DNA of 64,000 bases, from positions 343,086,183-343,150,182 of the forward strand of contig NC_135497.1 in the NCBI RefSeq assembly GCF_052857255.1. Direction: 5' to 3'. This DNA is from Amblyomma americanum. Taxonomy: Eukaryota; Arthropoda; Arachnida; Ixodida; Ixodidae. Shown here one piece after another: positions 31,653-42,529 of the stretch; position 1 is the stretch's first letter; the number at the start of each line of letters is the position of its first letter. The translations under genes and the position numbers were made by a program. The notes under the pieces were generated by a model. The model saw nothing but the letters and a program-made list of their open reading frames with translations. It ran no database searches and had not been told where the DNA came from.

Positions 31653-34220
31653 GGTAGCAGCTATAGTAATTAGGCTGAATAGGAGGTACAAGCTGAAAGT
31701 GGTGCAGGCCTACGCACCCACATCCAGCCATGATGACCAGACCGTTGAAAGCTTCTATGAGGACGTAGAATCAGCAATGAATCAAGTAAAATCGCAGTAC
31801 ACTGCACTGATGGGCGACTTCAATGCGAAGGTGGGCAAGAAGCAGGCTGACGACCACGCGGTAGGTGACTATGGGATAGGCTCTAGAAATAGCAGGGGAG
31901 AGTTATTAGTCGAATTCGCGGATAGAAATAATTTACGGATCATGAATACCTTCTTCCGCAAACGAGAAAACAGGAAGTGGACCTGGAAGAGCCCCAATGG
32001 TGAGATTAAAAATGAAATCGACTTCATACTATGCGCTAAACCTGGCATCATTCAGGATGTGGCCGTCCTCGGAAGGGTGCGTTGCAGCGACCATAGAATG
32101 GTAAGGTCTAGAATTAGCTTAGACTTGAAGAGGGAACGGAAGAAGCTAGCGAAGAAGAAGACCATTAACGAGTTAGCCGTAAGAGGGAAAGCACAGGAGT
32201 TTAGGATAGCGCTGCAAAACAGATATTCGGCTTTAACTGAGGAAGACGATCTTGATGTTCATTCAATGCACGATAACCTGACATCAATAATTACGGAGTG
32301 CGCAGTAGAAGTAGGCGGTAGGACAGTTCGAAAAGATACCGGGAAGCTATCTCAGGTGACGAAAGATCTGATTAAGAAGCGCAAAAACATGAAGACATCT
32401 AACACTACCGATAGAATAGAACTAACGGAGCTATCAAACTTAATAAATAAGCGCAAGGTAGCCGACATAAGGAAGTTTAATATGGAGAGAATCGAGCATG
32501 CTATAAAGAACGGAGGTAGCCTAAAAACAGTGAAGAGTAAACTAGGCATAGGTAAAAACCAGATTTATGCATTAAGAGACAAGCAGGGCAATGTCATTAG
32601 CAATATGGATAAGATAGTTAACGTAGCCGAAGAGTTCTACACAGACCTGTACAGTAGCCAATGTAATCAGAGCGCTAATGAGAAAGACAGCAGTGCACAG
32701 CAATGCGTCATCCCACCAGTAACGAAAGATGAAGTAAAGAAAGCCTTAGAAGCAATGAAAAGGGGAAAAGCAGCTGGGGAGGACCAGGTAACAGCAGATC
32801 TGTTGAAGGATGGAGGGGACATCGTGCTAGAAAAACTAGCCACCCTGTATACGCAATGCCTTATGACCTCGACTGTACCAGAAGCTTGGAAGAATGCGAA
32901 CATTATCTTAATTCATAAGAAGGGAGACGCCAAGGACTTGAAAAATTACAGGCCGATCAGCTTACTATCCGTTGCCTACAAAGTATTTACTAAGGTAATC
33001 GCTAATAGAGTCAGTGCAACGTTAGACTTTAATCAACCAAATGATCAGGCAGGCTTTCGTAAAGGATATTCCACAATAGATCATATTCACGCTATCAATC
33101 AGGTGATAGAGAAATGCGCAGAATATAACCAACCTCTATATATAGCTTTCATTGATTACGAGAAAGCATTCGACTCAGTGGAAACCTCAGCAGTCATACA
33201 GGCATTGCGTAATCAGGGGGTAGAAGAGCCTTATGTCAAAATACTGGAAGATATATATAGCAACTGCACAGCTACTATAGTCCTCCATAGAGTGAGCAAT
33301 AAAATTCCGATAAGGAAGGGCGTCAGGCAAGGAGATACGATCTCGCCAATGCTGTTCACCGCATGTTTGCAGGAGGTATTTCGAGGCCTGAATTGGGAAC
33401 AGTTGGGAATAAGAATAAATGGAGAATACCTAAATAATCTGCGATTTGCTGATGACATTGCCTTGCTGAGTCACTCAGGAGGTGAACTGCAAATCATGAT
33501 CAACGAGTTAGACAGGCATAGCAGATCGATGGGTCTTAAAATTAACATGCAGAAAACCAAGGTAATGTTCAACAGCCTAGCAACGGAACAACAGTTCACA
33601 ATTGGCAGCGAGAGCCTAGAAATTGTGCCGGAATACGTCTACTTAGGGCAGGTAGTGACAGCTGATCCGGATCATGAGAGGGAGATAACTAGAAGGATAA
33701 GAATGGGGTGGAGCGCATATGGCAAATTCTCGCAGATCATGAGTGGCAGTTTACCAATTTCCCTTAAGAGGAAAGTGTACAACAGCATAATCTTACCGGT
33801 ACTCACCTACGGGGCAGAAACGTGGAGGCTAACGAAAAGAGTTAAGCTTAAGTTAAGGACAACGCAGCGAGCCATGGAAAGAAAAATGATAGGTGTAACG
33901 TTAAGAGATCGGAAGTGGGCAGAGTGGGTGAGGGAACAAACACGGGTTAATGACATCCTAGTCGAAATCAAGAGAAAGAAATGGGCTTGGGCAGGGCATG
34001 TATTGCGAAGGCAAGATAACCGCTGGTCTTTAAGGGTAACGGAGTGGGTTCCAAGAGAAAGTAAGCGTAGCAGGGGGCGGCAGAAGGTTAGGTGGGCGGA
34101 TGAGATTAAGAAGTTTGCAGGCAAAGTGTGGATGCAGCTGGCAAAGGATAGGGTTAATTGGAGAGACATGGGAGAGGCCTTTGCCCTGCAGTGGGTGTAG
34201 TAAGGCTGATGATGATGATG
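31653..34220 (+). mobile_element. RTE-clade non-LTR retrotransposon, 5' truncated, young
   Basis: A 2568-bp insertion into unit B flanked by a perfect 12-bp target duplication; unit A lacks it. The 3' end is GGCTGATGATGATGATG, the short tandem TGATGA-type tail typical of RTE/BovB elements. The 5' end falls inside the endonuclease gene, so the promoter, the start codon and the endonuclease N-terminus are missing. The coding frame is otherwise intact, which together with the perfect duplication argues for a recent insertion. Without a start it is dead on arrival. Confidence 0.95.
31654..34200 (+). CDS. RTE ORF2: endonuclease (partial) and reverse transcriptase
   Basis: An 848-codon open frame to the TAG-type end at 34200. 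Numbering from the upstream ATG at 31426, residues 77-235 are an apurinic-endonuclease-like domain with L-M-G-D-F-N-A-K-V-G (129-137), E-I-D-F-I-L near 198 and S-D-H-R (221-224). The RT follows: N-Y-R-P-I-S-L-L (507-514), A-F-I-D-Y-E-K-A-F-D (574-583), R-Q-G-D-T-I-S-P (634-641) and the catalytic F-A-D-D (674-677). The C-terminus has W-A-W-A-G-H-V-L-R-R and N-W-R-D-M-G-E-A, standard for RTE. The product nicks DNA and primes cDNA on it. Host databases often label this frame 'craniofacial development protein 2-like'. The first 76 codons of the open frame are host sequence. Confidence 0.95.
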   Translation, partial: VAAIVIRLNRRYKLKVVQAYAPTSSHDDQTVESFYEDVESAMNQVKSQYTALMGDFNAKVGKKQADDHAVGDYGIGSRNSRGELLVEFADRNNLRIMNTFFRKRENRKWTWKSPNGEIKNEIDFILCAKPGIIQDVAVLGRVRCSDHRMVRSRISLDLKRERKKLAKKKTINELAVRGKAQEFRIALQNRYSALTEEDDLDVHSMHDNLTSIITECAVEVGGRTVRKDTGKLSQVTKDLIKKRKNMKTSNTTDRIELTELSNLINKRKVADIRKFNMERIEHAIKNGGSLKTVKSKLGIGKNQIYALRDKQGNVISNMDKIVNVAEEFYTDLYSSQCNQSANEKDSSAQQCVIPPVTKDEVKKALEAMKRGKAAGEDQVTADLLKDGGDIVLEKLATLYTQCLMTSTVPEAWKNANIILIHKKGDAKDLKNYRPISLLSVAYKVFTKVIANRVSATLDFNQPNDQAGFRKGYSTIDHIHAINQVIEKCAEYNQPLYIAFIDYEKAFDSVETSAVIQALRNQGVEEPYVKILEDIYSNCTATIVLHRVSNKIPIRKGVRQGDTISPMLFTACLQEVFRGLNWEQLGIRINGEYLNNLRFADDIALLSHSGGELQIMINELDRHSRSMGLKINMQKTKVMFNSLATEQQFTIGSESLEIVPEYVYLGQVVTADPDHEREITRRIRMGWSAYGKFSQIMSGSLPISLKRKVYNSIILPVLTYGAETWRLTKRVKLKLRTTQRAMERKMIGVTLRDRKWAEWVREQTRVNDILVEIKRKKWAWAGHVLRRQDNRWSLRVTEWVPRESKRSRGRQKVRWADEIKKFAGKVWMQLAKDRVNWRDMGEAFALQWV

Positions 34221-34232
34221 AACACGAAGCTG
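34221..34232. repeat. Target-site duplication, right (12 bp)
   Basis: AACACGAAGCTG directly after the TGATGA tail, identical to 31641-31652. Confidence 0.9.
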
Positions 34233-36299
34233 ACAAAGTTATCCGCAGAAGTACCTTTTGCCGGCTCACACAACTGAACCGGGATAATTTGAGAAACAAT
34301 AACGTATAAGCGACTACCGTTAATAGTTCAACCGGAAAAAGATGTGCAAAGCGATGGCTCCGAGGTGTGAACAATGGTTTAATAGTGAAGATGAAACTGA
34401 ATTGTGATATGGTCGGCAAAGTTTGTATTCGCTTCGTAGTGCCTCATTTACAACAAATATCCGATCAGTACGTGCTAGGTTGTCCTGATTCTTCTCGCGA
34501 GTGTGTTAAAGCTAGGCACTCCGCTGCTTCTGCTACGGCCAAAGCCACATAATGGTACCGCCGTCTATACTGCGCCCATCATTAAAGGGTAATGCTTAGG
34601 GAAATTCACATACTGCCGTGGTTAAGGATAATGTGCAACATTTCATTGTTATTCTTACCTATAGTATTCCTGTTTCAATATTTGGTTCACCAGGACATTC
34701 GTCACAAATAAAACTGTGAATGCTTACACGCCTTTTTATTTTCGGCCTGTATTTAGTCTCTAATCTCTTTTTGGCACGGCAGTGTCGCGTATACCGACAG
34801 TACTTTGCATTTCTCTTCGGAAATGCTTGAGTGGACGTCGCCTATGAACGTTCCTTTTGCAGCCTACCGCCCAGGCTCGGCTCGTGGACAGTGACGTCTG
34901 CCTTGGGACTCCCGGGTATACACCTACGTGGAAGACGTTGTCGGCTGCGGCGTTCACCGCCTCTTTCACCGCCACCACTGCAACGGTGCTGGCAGTGCTT
35001 CTACGGGGGGAACATGGCAGAGAAGGCGCTCGGGACGCGGCCCATGGGGATCTCGGCTGCTTTTCCCCTCCCACCTGCGTGAGTGGCATCTCTCAGGCGG
35101 CTGCACTTTAATAATATCGACCTTAAACTTACAGCCCTAAAATTACGAGAGGGAACACGTGACAACTCTTCCAATCCTTGGCAGTCTGGAGGCCCACGAG
35201 CGCCAGTGGCTTCCCAACATTTTGCTAACAGTTGCAGAAACGCCAAATGCATGTTCTACATTTTACCCAATGTTTGACTAGGCGACTCGACCGACACGTT
35301 GTGCCCTGTAGTTTCGAGTATCCTATTCGTATTCTCTACGACTGAATAGCCTAAGGCGAAGACTCAGTTCTTTTCGTCTGTTTTTAAGGAGTTATTGTCC
35401 ATTTGACACAATAGAACGTAATTCAGTACAAATGTTAACCACCTTTCACATGTCGTTTCAGACGTCAATTATTTAGAAATATTATAAGCACAAGAAAAAA
35501 AAACCGAGTTATGTTTTGAACTCTTGGGTATCGGTAGGATGTGGTTTGCTTGCTTCCTTGTTGCCGGTAGCAGGTGCTACTTGTGCTTCATCCTCCTTGT
35601 GGCTTTCTGGAGAGCGCTCCTCGCTTTTCTTCACAGTGGCCCCTTTAGTACCAGTGGCTGGCACCTTTTTTTGCAGAAGCTATATGTGAGCAGCGCCAGA
35701 TATGTTATAAAACAGGTATTTCCTTTTGACGCACAGTAACGGGCGCAAACACTAAGCATGTGGAACACATTTCTGAGCGCCCCTTATTTACATGCGGCCT
35801 TATTCTGTCAGCTATACGCGATTGCGGTTACGTTCATTCTAAAGTTACATATGTGCCTCCAATGGTCTGTTAGAGGGGGGGGGGGTATATGGTAGTGTGT
35901 TGTTTATCTACGCGAATGGTGTGTAAATGTGCAGAATACCATCGATTGCGCTACATTTCTAAAATTAAATATAATATGCCGGTTGGAATTAAAGCAAACA
36001 TTTCGCCAAGGTGGCGTTAGCTTTTAGAAGATGAGAGCCTCCTCCGTGTTTTATGCATCGGTATGAAGGGTGAGAAGCTTTAGAAAGTGTCGTCCTCGCA
36101 AATAGCGTATTTGAGCATGTGTGTGGGGAAGTCTGCAATCAATCGCTGTCATTAATAACTTGAGAATTGATGATCTGCAGATTTCAAGGTGAAGAAAAAA
36201 AGCTTCATGACCAACGCGATCGGGGATTTAACATTCCTGTTTTGTCTTGAAGCCGAATGAGATAGCCGAATGTCATTCAGTATATTTACTGTCGGTGAA
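34233..36299. other. Non-coding part of unit B
   Basis: Matches 3500-5270 and 7071-7650 of unit A, with the LINE-free site at about 35705-35713. It includes the GC-rich frame 34857-35111, partner of 4144-4374 (both contain A-T-T-A-x-V-L-A-V-L and G-C-F-S-P-P-T-C), and a G run at 35875-35883. No gene is assigned. Confidence 0.5.
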
Positions 36300-38770
36300 A
36301 GAGACAGAAAGATGAACGGAAAGGCAGAGAGGTTATTTGGGCGACGCCCCGTATGCTACCCTAAACATGCGAAGAAGAACGGAGGGAGCGATAGAAAGGA
36401 GAGAAAGGAGAGTTCACTTTAACACGTGTCCGTAGACCATTGCTAACAGGATGCACAGCGCACACACTGGAAGTTTAAAACATTGAACTCAGCCCTGGGT
36501 CTTTCAAGAACTTGAAATGCGCATTCACAGCTGTCTTCTGCGATGAAGGTTTAGGCCAAGGACTCATAATCTTGGCTTCAGTAAAGAGCCGAGGATCTAA
36601 GCGACGGGGCGTTTCAGCGAGCAGGACAAGCTCACGTTCAAACCGCGGGTACTCACAAAGTATGTTATCAATTGTCTTTCCGAACGCGCAGTTCTAACAT
36701 GCAGTACAGTCTGCCTTTGCTATTTAGGGGGAGTAGCCACTTGTAAACGCCACTCCCAGCCACAGGCAACAAAACAGCGTAGAACTCCAGCGGCGGAGGG
36801 TGAGCGGAAGATTGAGTTGAAGTAAGCGGCCGAGGCGGTGCAAACGGCATGCCGAGTTTGCAGTGGTAGACCATAAGGCTAAAATCTTATATCGGCCAAG
36901 CACTCGCAGATGCTTCGCTGCGTTGGTTTTTGTGAGTGGTATCCGGACAATGTTGCTTCTGGCGTGGGTCAATCGAACAGCAGCGTCAGCTGTGTCGTTT
37001 CCGACGATGCCAACGTGTCCTGGTAGTCACTGGAATACGATTACACGTGCCCGGTGTGGGACGTGTAATCTCTTCCAGTGCCTGGTGTTGCAGGCGTTTT
37101 ACTTCCCTTATGAGTTTCTCGTGGTCACCATCGCGTAAAGCAGAACTCAGACATTGTAGGGCAGCATTTGAATCGCAAAGCACAGGTCATTTGCGTGGCG
37201 TTTGTGCACAGCCGCACAAAGAGTGGGCAACCCTCACCTGGTGGATTTTGTCTGAAAAGAAAATAGTTGGTTAATACTCGCCTACTGTGCAGGAATGACC
37301 ACGGCGCTAGGTGAACCGGTAGGTGAGACCGAGCCAGCAGTATATACTTGATTGCGGTTACTATATTCGGCATGGAGTAGGTAGAGTGCCAACTGTTTAA
37401 GCACCGGTGTTGATAAGTTCGACTTCTTCGCTATTTCCTCAATTGTTAGGCGCACACATGGCATCCAAAAACACCACAGCGCAGAGCAAGGCCGTGCGGC
37501 CGGGGTGAGCTGTGATGTGAGGGACAACCGGTGGGTTGTTTTAATCTTTGAAAATGCAGCATGTTGGTTTTGTACCTCCACTGGGAGAAGGTGATGATGT
37601 AGAATCCTTGTGGAATGACGTATGTGGATCCGCAGGTTGTCAAGTGTTATATACGTCGAAAGTGGGTAGGCCTTGTGGATGCAATGGTTGTAACTGTTCA
37701 TACGATGCGAGGGAGACCCAGGCATCTGCTAAAAGCCTGACCTTTTACTATCTCGAGTGCACGCAAATTCGTGTGGCATGTGTCCGAAAGCACGGATGTT
37801 GTACAGTACTGCGTAAATCCCAAGAAACGTGTTCTGTACAAGTTCAGCATTGATTGAAGTGACGAGCCCCATAATTTTCCTGCCCGAAATGTCAGTAGAG
37901 GAGCGATAGAGATCATATTTTTCTTTACAAAGGTGCAATGCGGGCTGCCTGATTGATTGCCGTCTATGATGTCTCATAAAAAACGATGAGAAGTACAATA
38001 AACAATGGTATGGCTGTCAATATTTAGCTAATATTGAGTAATATACTTGAGTCTAAATGCCACTAACGCGGACTTCTCGGCTGAAATGCTCAGATCTTCC
38101 GCTCCGAGGTAGCCGGAAGTTATGGTTTCTGCCCGCTTTAGTCATGCTCGCACCTGGAGGCGCGTTACAGAGCCGGCTCAGATGCAGATGTCATCGTTAT
38201 ATATATAGATATGGACGGTGTTAGGTAGGTTCTCCGGGAGTCCTAGGAGTGTCATGTTAAACAATGTAGGGCTGAGAACTCCAGCCTGGGGCACCCCGCG
38301 GTAGCTCCATATCACAGGTGTGGGGTAATCTTCACAAATAATAAAAAGTAATGTTTTGGTCAAATAGCTCTGTATCCACCTAAACATCCGGCCATCGACT
38401 CGAACAGCTTCTAGCACATCAAAGAAGGATTCATGTGTTACGCTATCGTAACCACCTTTGACATCAAGAAAAACTGCCACGAACATGCGCTTCTGGCGTT
38501 TCTCTTGCTGAACTGTGGTCACAAGATCACTGAAGATGCATATAGAGGAGCGATCCTACCAAAAACTAGCCATGACATCAGGGTAAAATTTATAGTGCTC
38601 AGTGTAGCACCCAAGGAGCGTCAGAATCTTTTTCAGTTATTTTTCCCACACAACAGGCCAAATATATGGGCCTCTTTGATATGAGCTCTAGCGGGATTTC
38701 CCTGGTTTTAGTGGGTGTATCAGCCGACTGGATTTCCTCTAGGAAGAAGCAACACCGTATGGCCATGAAT
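36300..38770 (-). mobile_element. I-group LINE with RNase H, unit B copy
   Basis: Partner of 7650-10110. Order on the minus strand: RT (38770-38170), post-RT linker (37916-37698), RNase H (37183-36724), Cys/His tail region and pyrimidine-rich 3' end (about 36480-36300). Better preserved than the unit A copy. Confidence 0.87.
36500..38770 (-). pseudogene. I-group LINE ORF2 remnant, unit B copy
   Basis: The RT piece 38522-38178 reads A-V-F-L-D-V-K-G-G-Y-D-S-V-T-H, R-G-V-P-Q-A-G-V-L-S-P-T-L-F-N and Y-N-D-D-I-C-I, where the catalytic box has become N-D-D. Upstream, K-T-R-E-I-P-L-E-L-I-S-K-R-P-I-Y-L-A-C-C is the RT entry region (38740-38650). The linker 37916-37698 has G-K-L-W-G-S-S-L-Q-S-M-L-N-L-Y and S-R-C-L-G-L-P-R. 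RNase H pieces carry D-S-N-A-A-L-Q-C-L-S-S-A-L-R-D-G-D-H-E-K (37183) and A-A-K-H-L-R-V-L-G-R (36930). Stops and shifts separate these; non-functional. Confidence 0.87.
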
Positions 38771-39731
38771 GGTTGTAAAGGTTGCAATACAGACGGTAGT
38801 CTGCGCTGTTGGCAAGAATGTGCGAACTAAAAGTGCAGAAGGAGGAATAAACGGCAGATGCTTGTGTCAGAAACAGCGGCGATCACATTCAGGCTTTTAC
38901 CTCGCACTGAAAGGCACTAATGACTCACGGGGTTCGTTGTATGCAGCTTAATTCAGTCGCAGTTCTAACGGCATTTTTTCTCAGTTTAAATGCAACCAGG
39001 CGCAAGGTGCTCCTTCCATTTAATACCTCAGAAAACCCAATTTTAAGTTGACACTGTTGCGCACAATGGCGAAATTTCTCTCCTCCTATTCAGCAAGAAA
39101 TTAAACCAAAAAATCCTAGACCCAAGACCCACTGTAATTATATCAGACAGATTTTGTCGTTCTCGGATGATTCGTACAATTCCTCCGGTACTGATGATAT
39201 TGAGCTCTATAGGAGAGCTTTGTCTTTTGCAAGGTACTGCGCTTTCGATGAAAGACTGAAACGAGCAACGTATCTAGCCTGAACACCGAATAGTCTTCAC
39301 CAACTAATGAAGACAATTAGCTAAGGCATGATGAGAGCACGTAGATGACGGATTTTGTTTTGAAAGAACGGAAGACGCCACAAGCATCTCTATTATGTGA
39401 TTTTCTGCTTTTTCACAGCCCTTCTTTTCCACTTTTCGCTGAGGAATAACAACATGTGCAAGCAGCCACGGCTGTGTTATGATAGGCTCGAGGCTACACC
39501 AAGACTATTAAGATGGCCACGAGGTGCCTTAGTGCATTTCTAGCGCAAGCCGAAACATACGTTCGAAATGTGGTCCTCAACGAGCCAGAGGCAGCCGGAC
39601 AGCAGCGGCAAGGAATCTTGTCAAATCATGTGTTCTGCAGCAGTGCTAATCAGCCAACCACTGTATAAAATAGGCTCTAGAGAGCGCTCCCTGGAGGTGA
39701 TTAGCGAAAGTCACCTTAATCACAGAAAGCG
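38771..39731. other. Non-coding part of unit B
   Basis: Matches 10111-11076. Nothing further recognised. Confidence 0.5.
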
Positions 39732-39967
39732 CGGTTTGTGGTTTATGGGGCTTAGCGTTACCATGCGACTCAGGCTATGATGAACAGCGTAGTTTACTGC
39801 TGCGGACAATATCGGCCATATGACGTTCTTTAACATGCACTGACATCGCACAGTACATGGGTGTCGAGCATTTCTCTCCATCGAATGCAACCGTCGCGGC
39901 CGGAATTGAGCCCGGGTCATTCGTGTCTGCACCCGAGCACCATAAAGACTGAGCCACCAGGGCGACG
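39732..39967 (-). mobile_element. tRNA-derived SINE, unit B copy
   Basis: Same insertion as 11077-11312, with the body phrase GTACTGTGCGATGTCAGTGC on the minus strand and GGTGGCTCAGTCTTTA in the head. Confidence 0.8.
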
Positions 39968-42057
39968 GGAGGCGCCTTTCAGAATCTGTATAAATGTGCT
40001 CCAGCAATACATCGCTTTACTACGCCTGGGGGCTAGAAACATGTTGGCAGCAAGCTACAGCCAGAAAGCAACCGAAAGTCTAAAATCCCTGCTTCCACGA
40101 AATAGAACTTGCAGTGGTTGTTTCCCTTTTTATTTCATCTCATGCAATTCTTCCTTTTTTTCTCTACGCAGGTCGCTCCCGCTTCCGGGCCCGCGTGTAC
40201 CGCTCGTATGGTGAATGCGGCACATTGGGGCATTTTTTTTTCCGCAACCTTTTATTGTCTCTTAAAATAGCGTGTCTTAATTGCAAATATACTTGATTAA
40301 AAGAAACGTATTTGGCTATCAGATGTCTCAAGATTTTTAAATTGTAACATAAAGGCTTAATGCAAACATGTAGAAAACATGTTTGAATTGCAATCCGCTC
40401 ATGCATGTTATGTGCTTTGTTATTCTCAATCAAGCAGCCGCAACACATGAAAACAGTTTCCTGTTGGAAAACTACGTATAGTGAGTGCAATTCTCTAAGC
40501 AAAATTAGATATTTTCAAATTTTCTTGGTGGTATACGCGAAAACCTTTCGCAAAAATTTCACTTCGTACCATATGAAATTTCGGTCACTATAGCAATACT
40601 ATTTGTATAATGATTTGGAAAACGCCAAAATGCTACTTTTATATACGGGGTTCGGAATCAATTCTAAGAAAGCAGTTTTCAAACAATAAAAATAAAGCAG
40701 GCAGAGAAGCAGAAGGTGCAGTTATCAACAGGCTTCTTTGAAGTGTAAAAGTAGATCACTTCTTTTTAACATTCGGCGCCTGGCTGCCAACAGCTCCAAT
40801 TTCAAAATGACCTGAAGGCTTTCTGCTGCTCTCTAGTGGTCGATTCTCGGCGGTGCCTACCACCAGAAAGTCCGCTGCGCCGTTTGGACAATATCACTTG
40901 ACGTTACCGCTTAGCATGCGGGCTTTAGCGCGTAATAAAAGGAGTTATAGCACGCTCAGTTAAGCGCCATTGTCAGCCCGCTTCGCTGGCTCTCTGTGGG
41001 AGAAAGCACAAAGGCACTGCAGCCGCACATGTCATCATGAAAGTGGCCGCAGTGATGTCATTGAATGCGCGAGGCATCCGCGCCAACTTCAATATCGCAG
41101 GGCTTTTGCGCACAGTCCAGAAGAATGGAAGTCCCCAGAACTCACGTTTATAGGCAGCAAACAGAAGGCACTGTAGCACCGCCTCTTTATGCTCCTTTGG
41201 ATACGACATAAAAGAAATGCATGAGCGGTTTCCGACGGCACATGCCTTCGTTTAGGTCAGCGGAACACCTTGACCTTCAATACCCCGCCTGCAGTAGTAG
41301 TCGGGTCAGGCGATCGGGCGTGTGCGGCATAGTAGAATACTTTCGCATGGTCTTCCTCGCCTGTCCTTTATTCCCATCTTTGTTTGGCTTCATTGAGACG
41401 GATATTCTTCATTGGCTCTCACAGTTGCTTTATTAAGGACGATTTTTTTTGTGCAGCTGAAATCACGATCTGGCCAAAGGGTCGACTACAAAAAAGTGAC
41501 TTCCTTTCTAATAAAAGAAATTAACGCTGCTTGATAGGCCTCGACAATTACGTTCACTTTGTCTTATCGGCGCCCTAAAGCATTGCTAAAGTCGCTTACG
41601 AGTCGTAGAAGCTTTACGCTCGTTGGTCTCTCATATCCTTAAAAATTTTGTGTTAACGAAAACATTTTTTTAAGAACACGTTCGAGCACTCCCTGTATAC
41701 GGATAATGAAGGTAGTTTAGTCTGTTTAGATGCGTACTGATTTACTCAATCAGGCGGGTGAAGTTAGCATTGGGCAAATGTCTGGAATACGAAGCTATTG
41801 CAGAAGGACTGGCATCACCCGAGACTGCATGCTAGCAAGGTAGCCAAAGCAAGACGTGATCTTGCGTGCAGAAGCAATGTTCCCGACGGATCTTCAATAA
41901 CAGGCACTGAGACATGCGTCGGAAAGCCGTGAGGTCTGGGGGTTGCAGTATCGAGCATGCAGCTGGAGGAAAATTTGAACTTCTGTGCATGAAAGTATGC
42001 AGGAATGGGATTCAAGCAAATTTCTTGATTTCTTTCTCTGTTACAAGGGTATGATGC
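39968..42057. other. Non-coding part of unit B
   Basis: Matches 11313-13350. No gene, RNA or further mobile element recognised. Confidence 0.5.
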
Positions 42058-42059
42058 TT

Positions 42060-42084
42060 TCAGTTCAGTTCAGTTCAGTTTATT
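42060..42084 (-). repeat. LINE 3' tail, (ACTGA)n
   Basis: CAGTTCAGTTCAGTTCAG on the plus strand, i.e. tandem ACTGA on the coding strand: the 3' terminal microsatellite of the LINE. Confidence 0.9.
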
Positions 42085-42529
42085 TATTTTTTTGCTACAG
42101 AGAGCAGTGGGCCCCGGGAAAAAAGCCGTAGCTTGACAGGCTCCCGTGGCCCACAACATCCAGCAACAGTGGCGCAATTGGTCATGTGCAAACAAGAAAG
42201 GCATACATCAACCTAAGGCATGATTCATAATCTGTGAATGAACAGCGGAAACACAAATTAAGCGCGCAATAACACATAAAGAACAAGTAATATGTAAAAT
42301 TCAAAGCATGTACTGAAAGCATTATTTAAACATTCTATATGCGCAGTGATTATAGCACTTAATTTCACAGCAGTGAACACATTGACAACGCATAAAAGAA
42401 CAATTTTCAACATACATGAAAGAAGATAGCATGATATTGGCGTGCTGGCGGGTTACGATAGGCATTCAACGAGCCTGCATATTTCTACTGTGTACGTAAG
42501 AACCACAAACCATAAAAAAAGAGAATTAT

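Noticed and set aside
31426..34200. Host gene for a craniofacial-development-like protein
   Set aside because: Target duplication, TGATGA tail and RTE endonuclease/RT motifs show it is a LINE.
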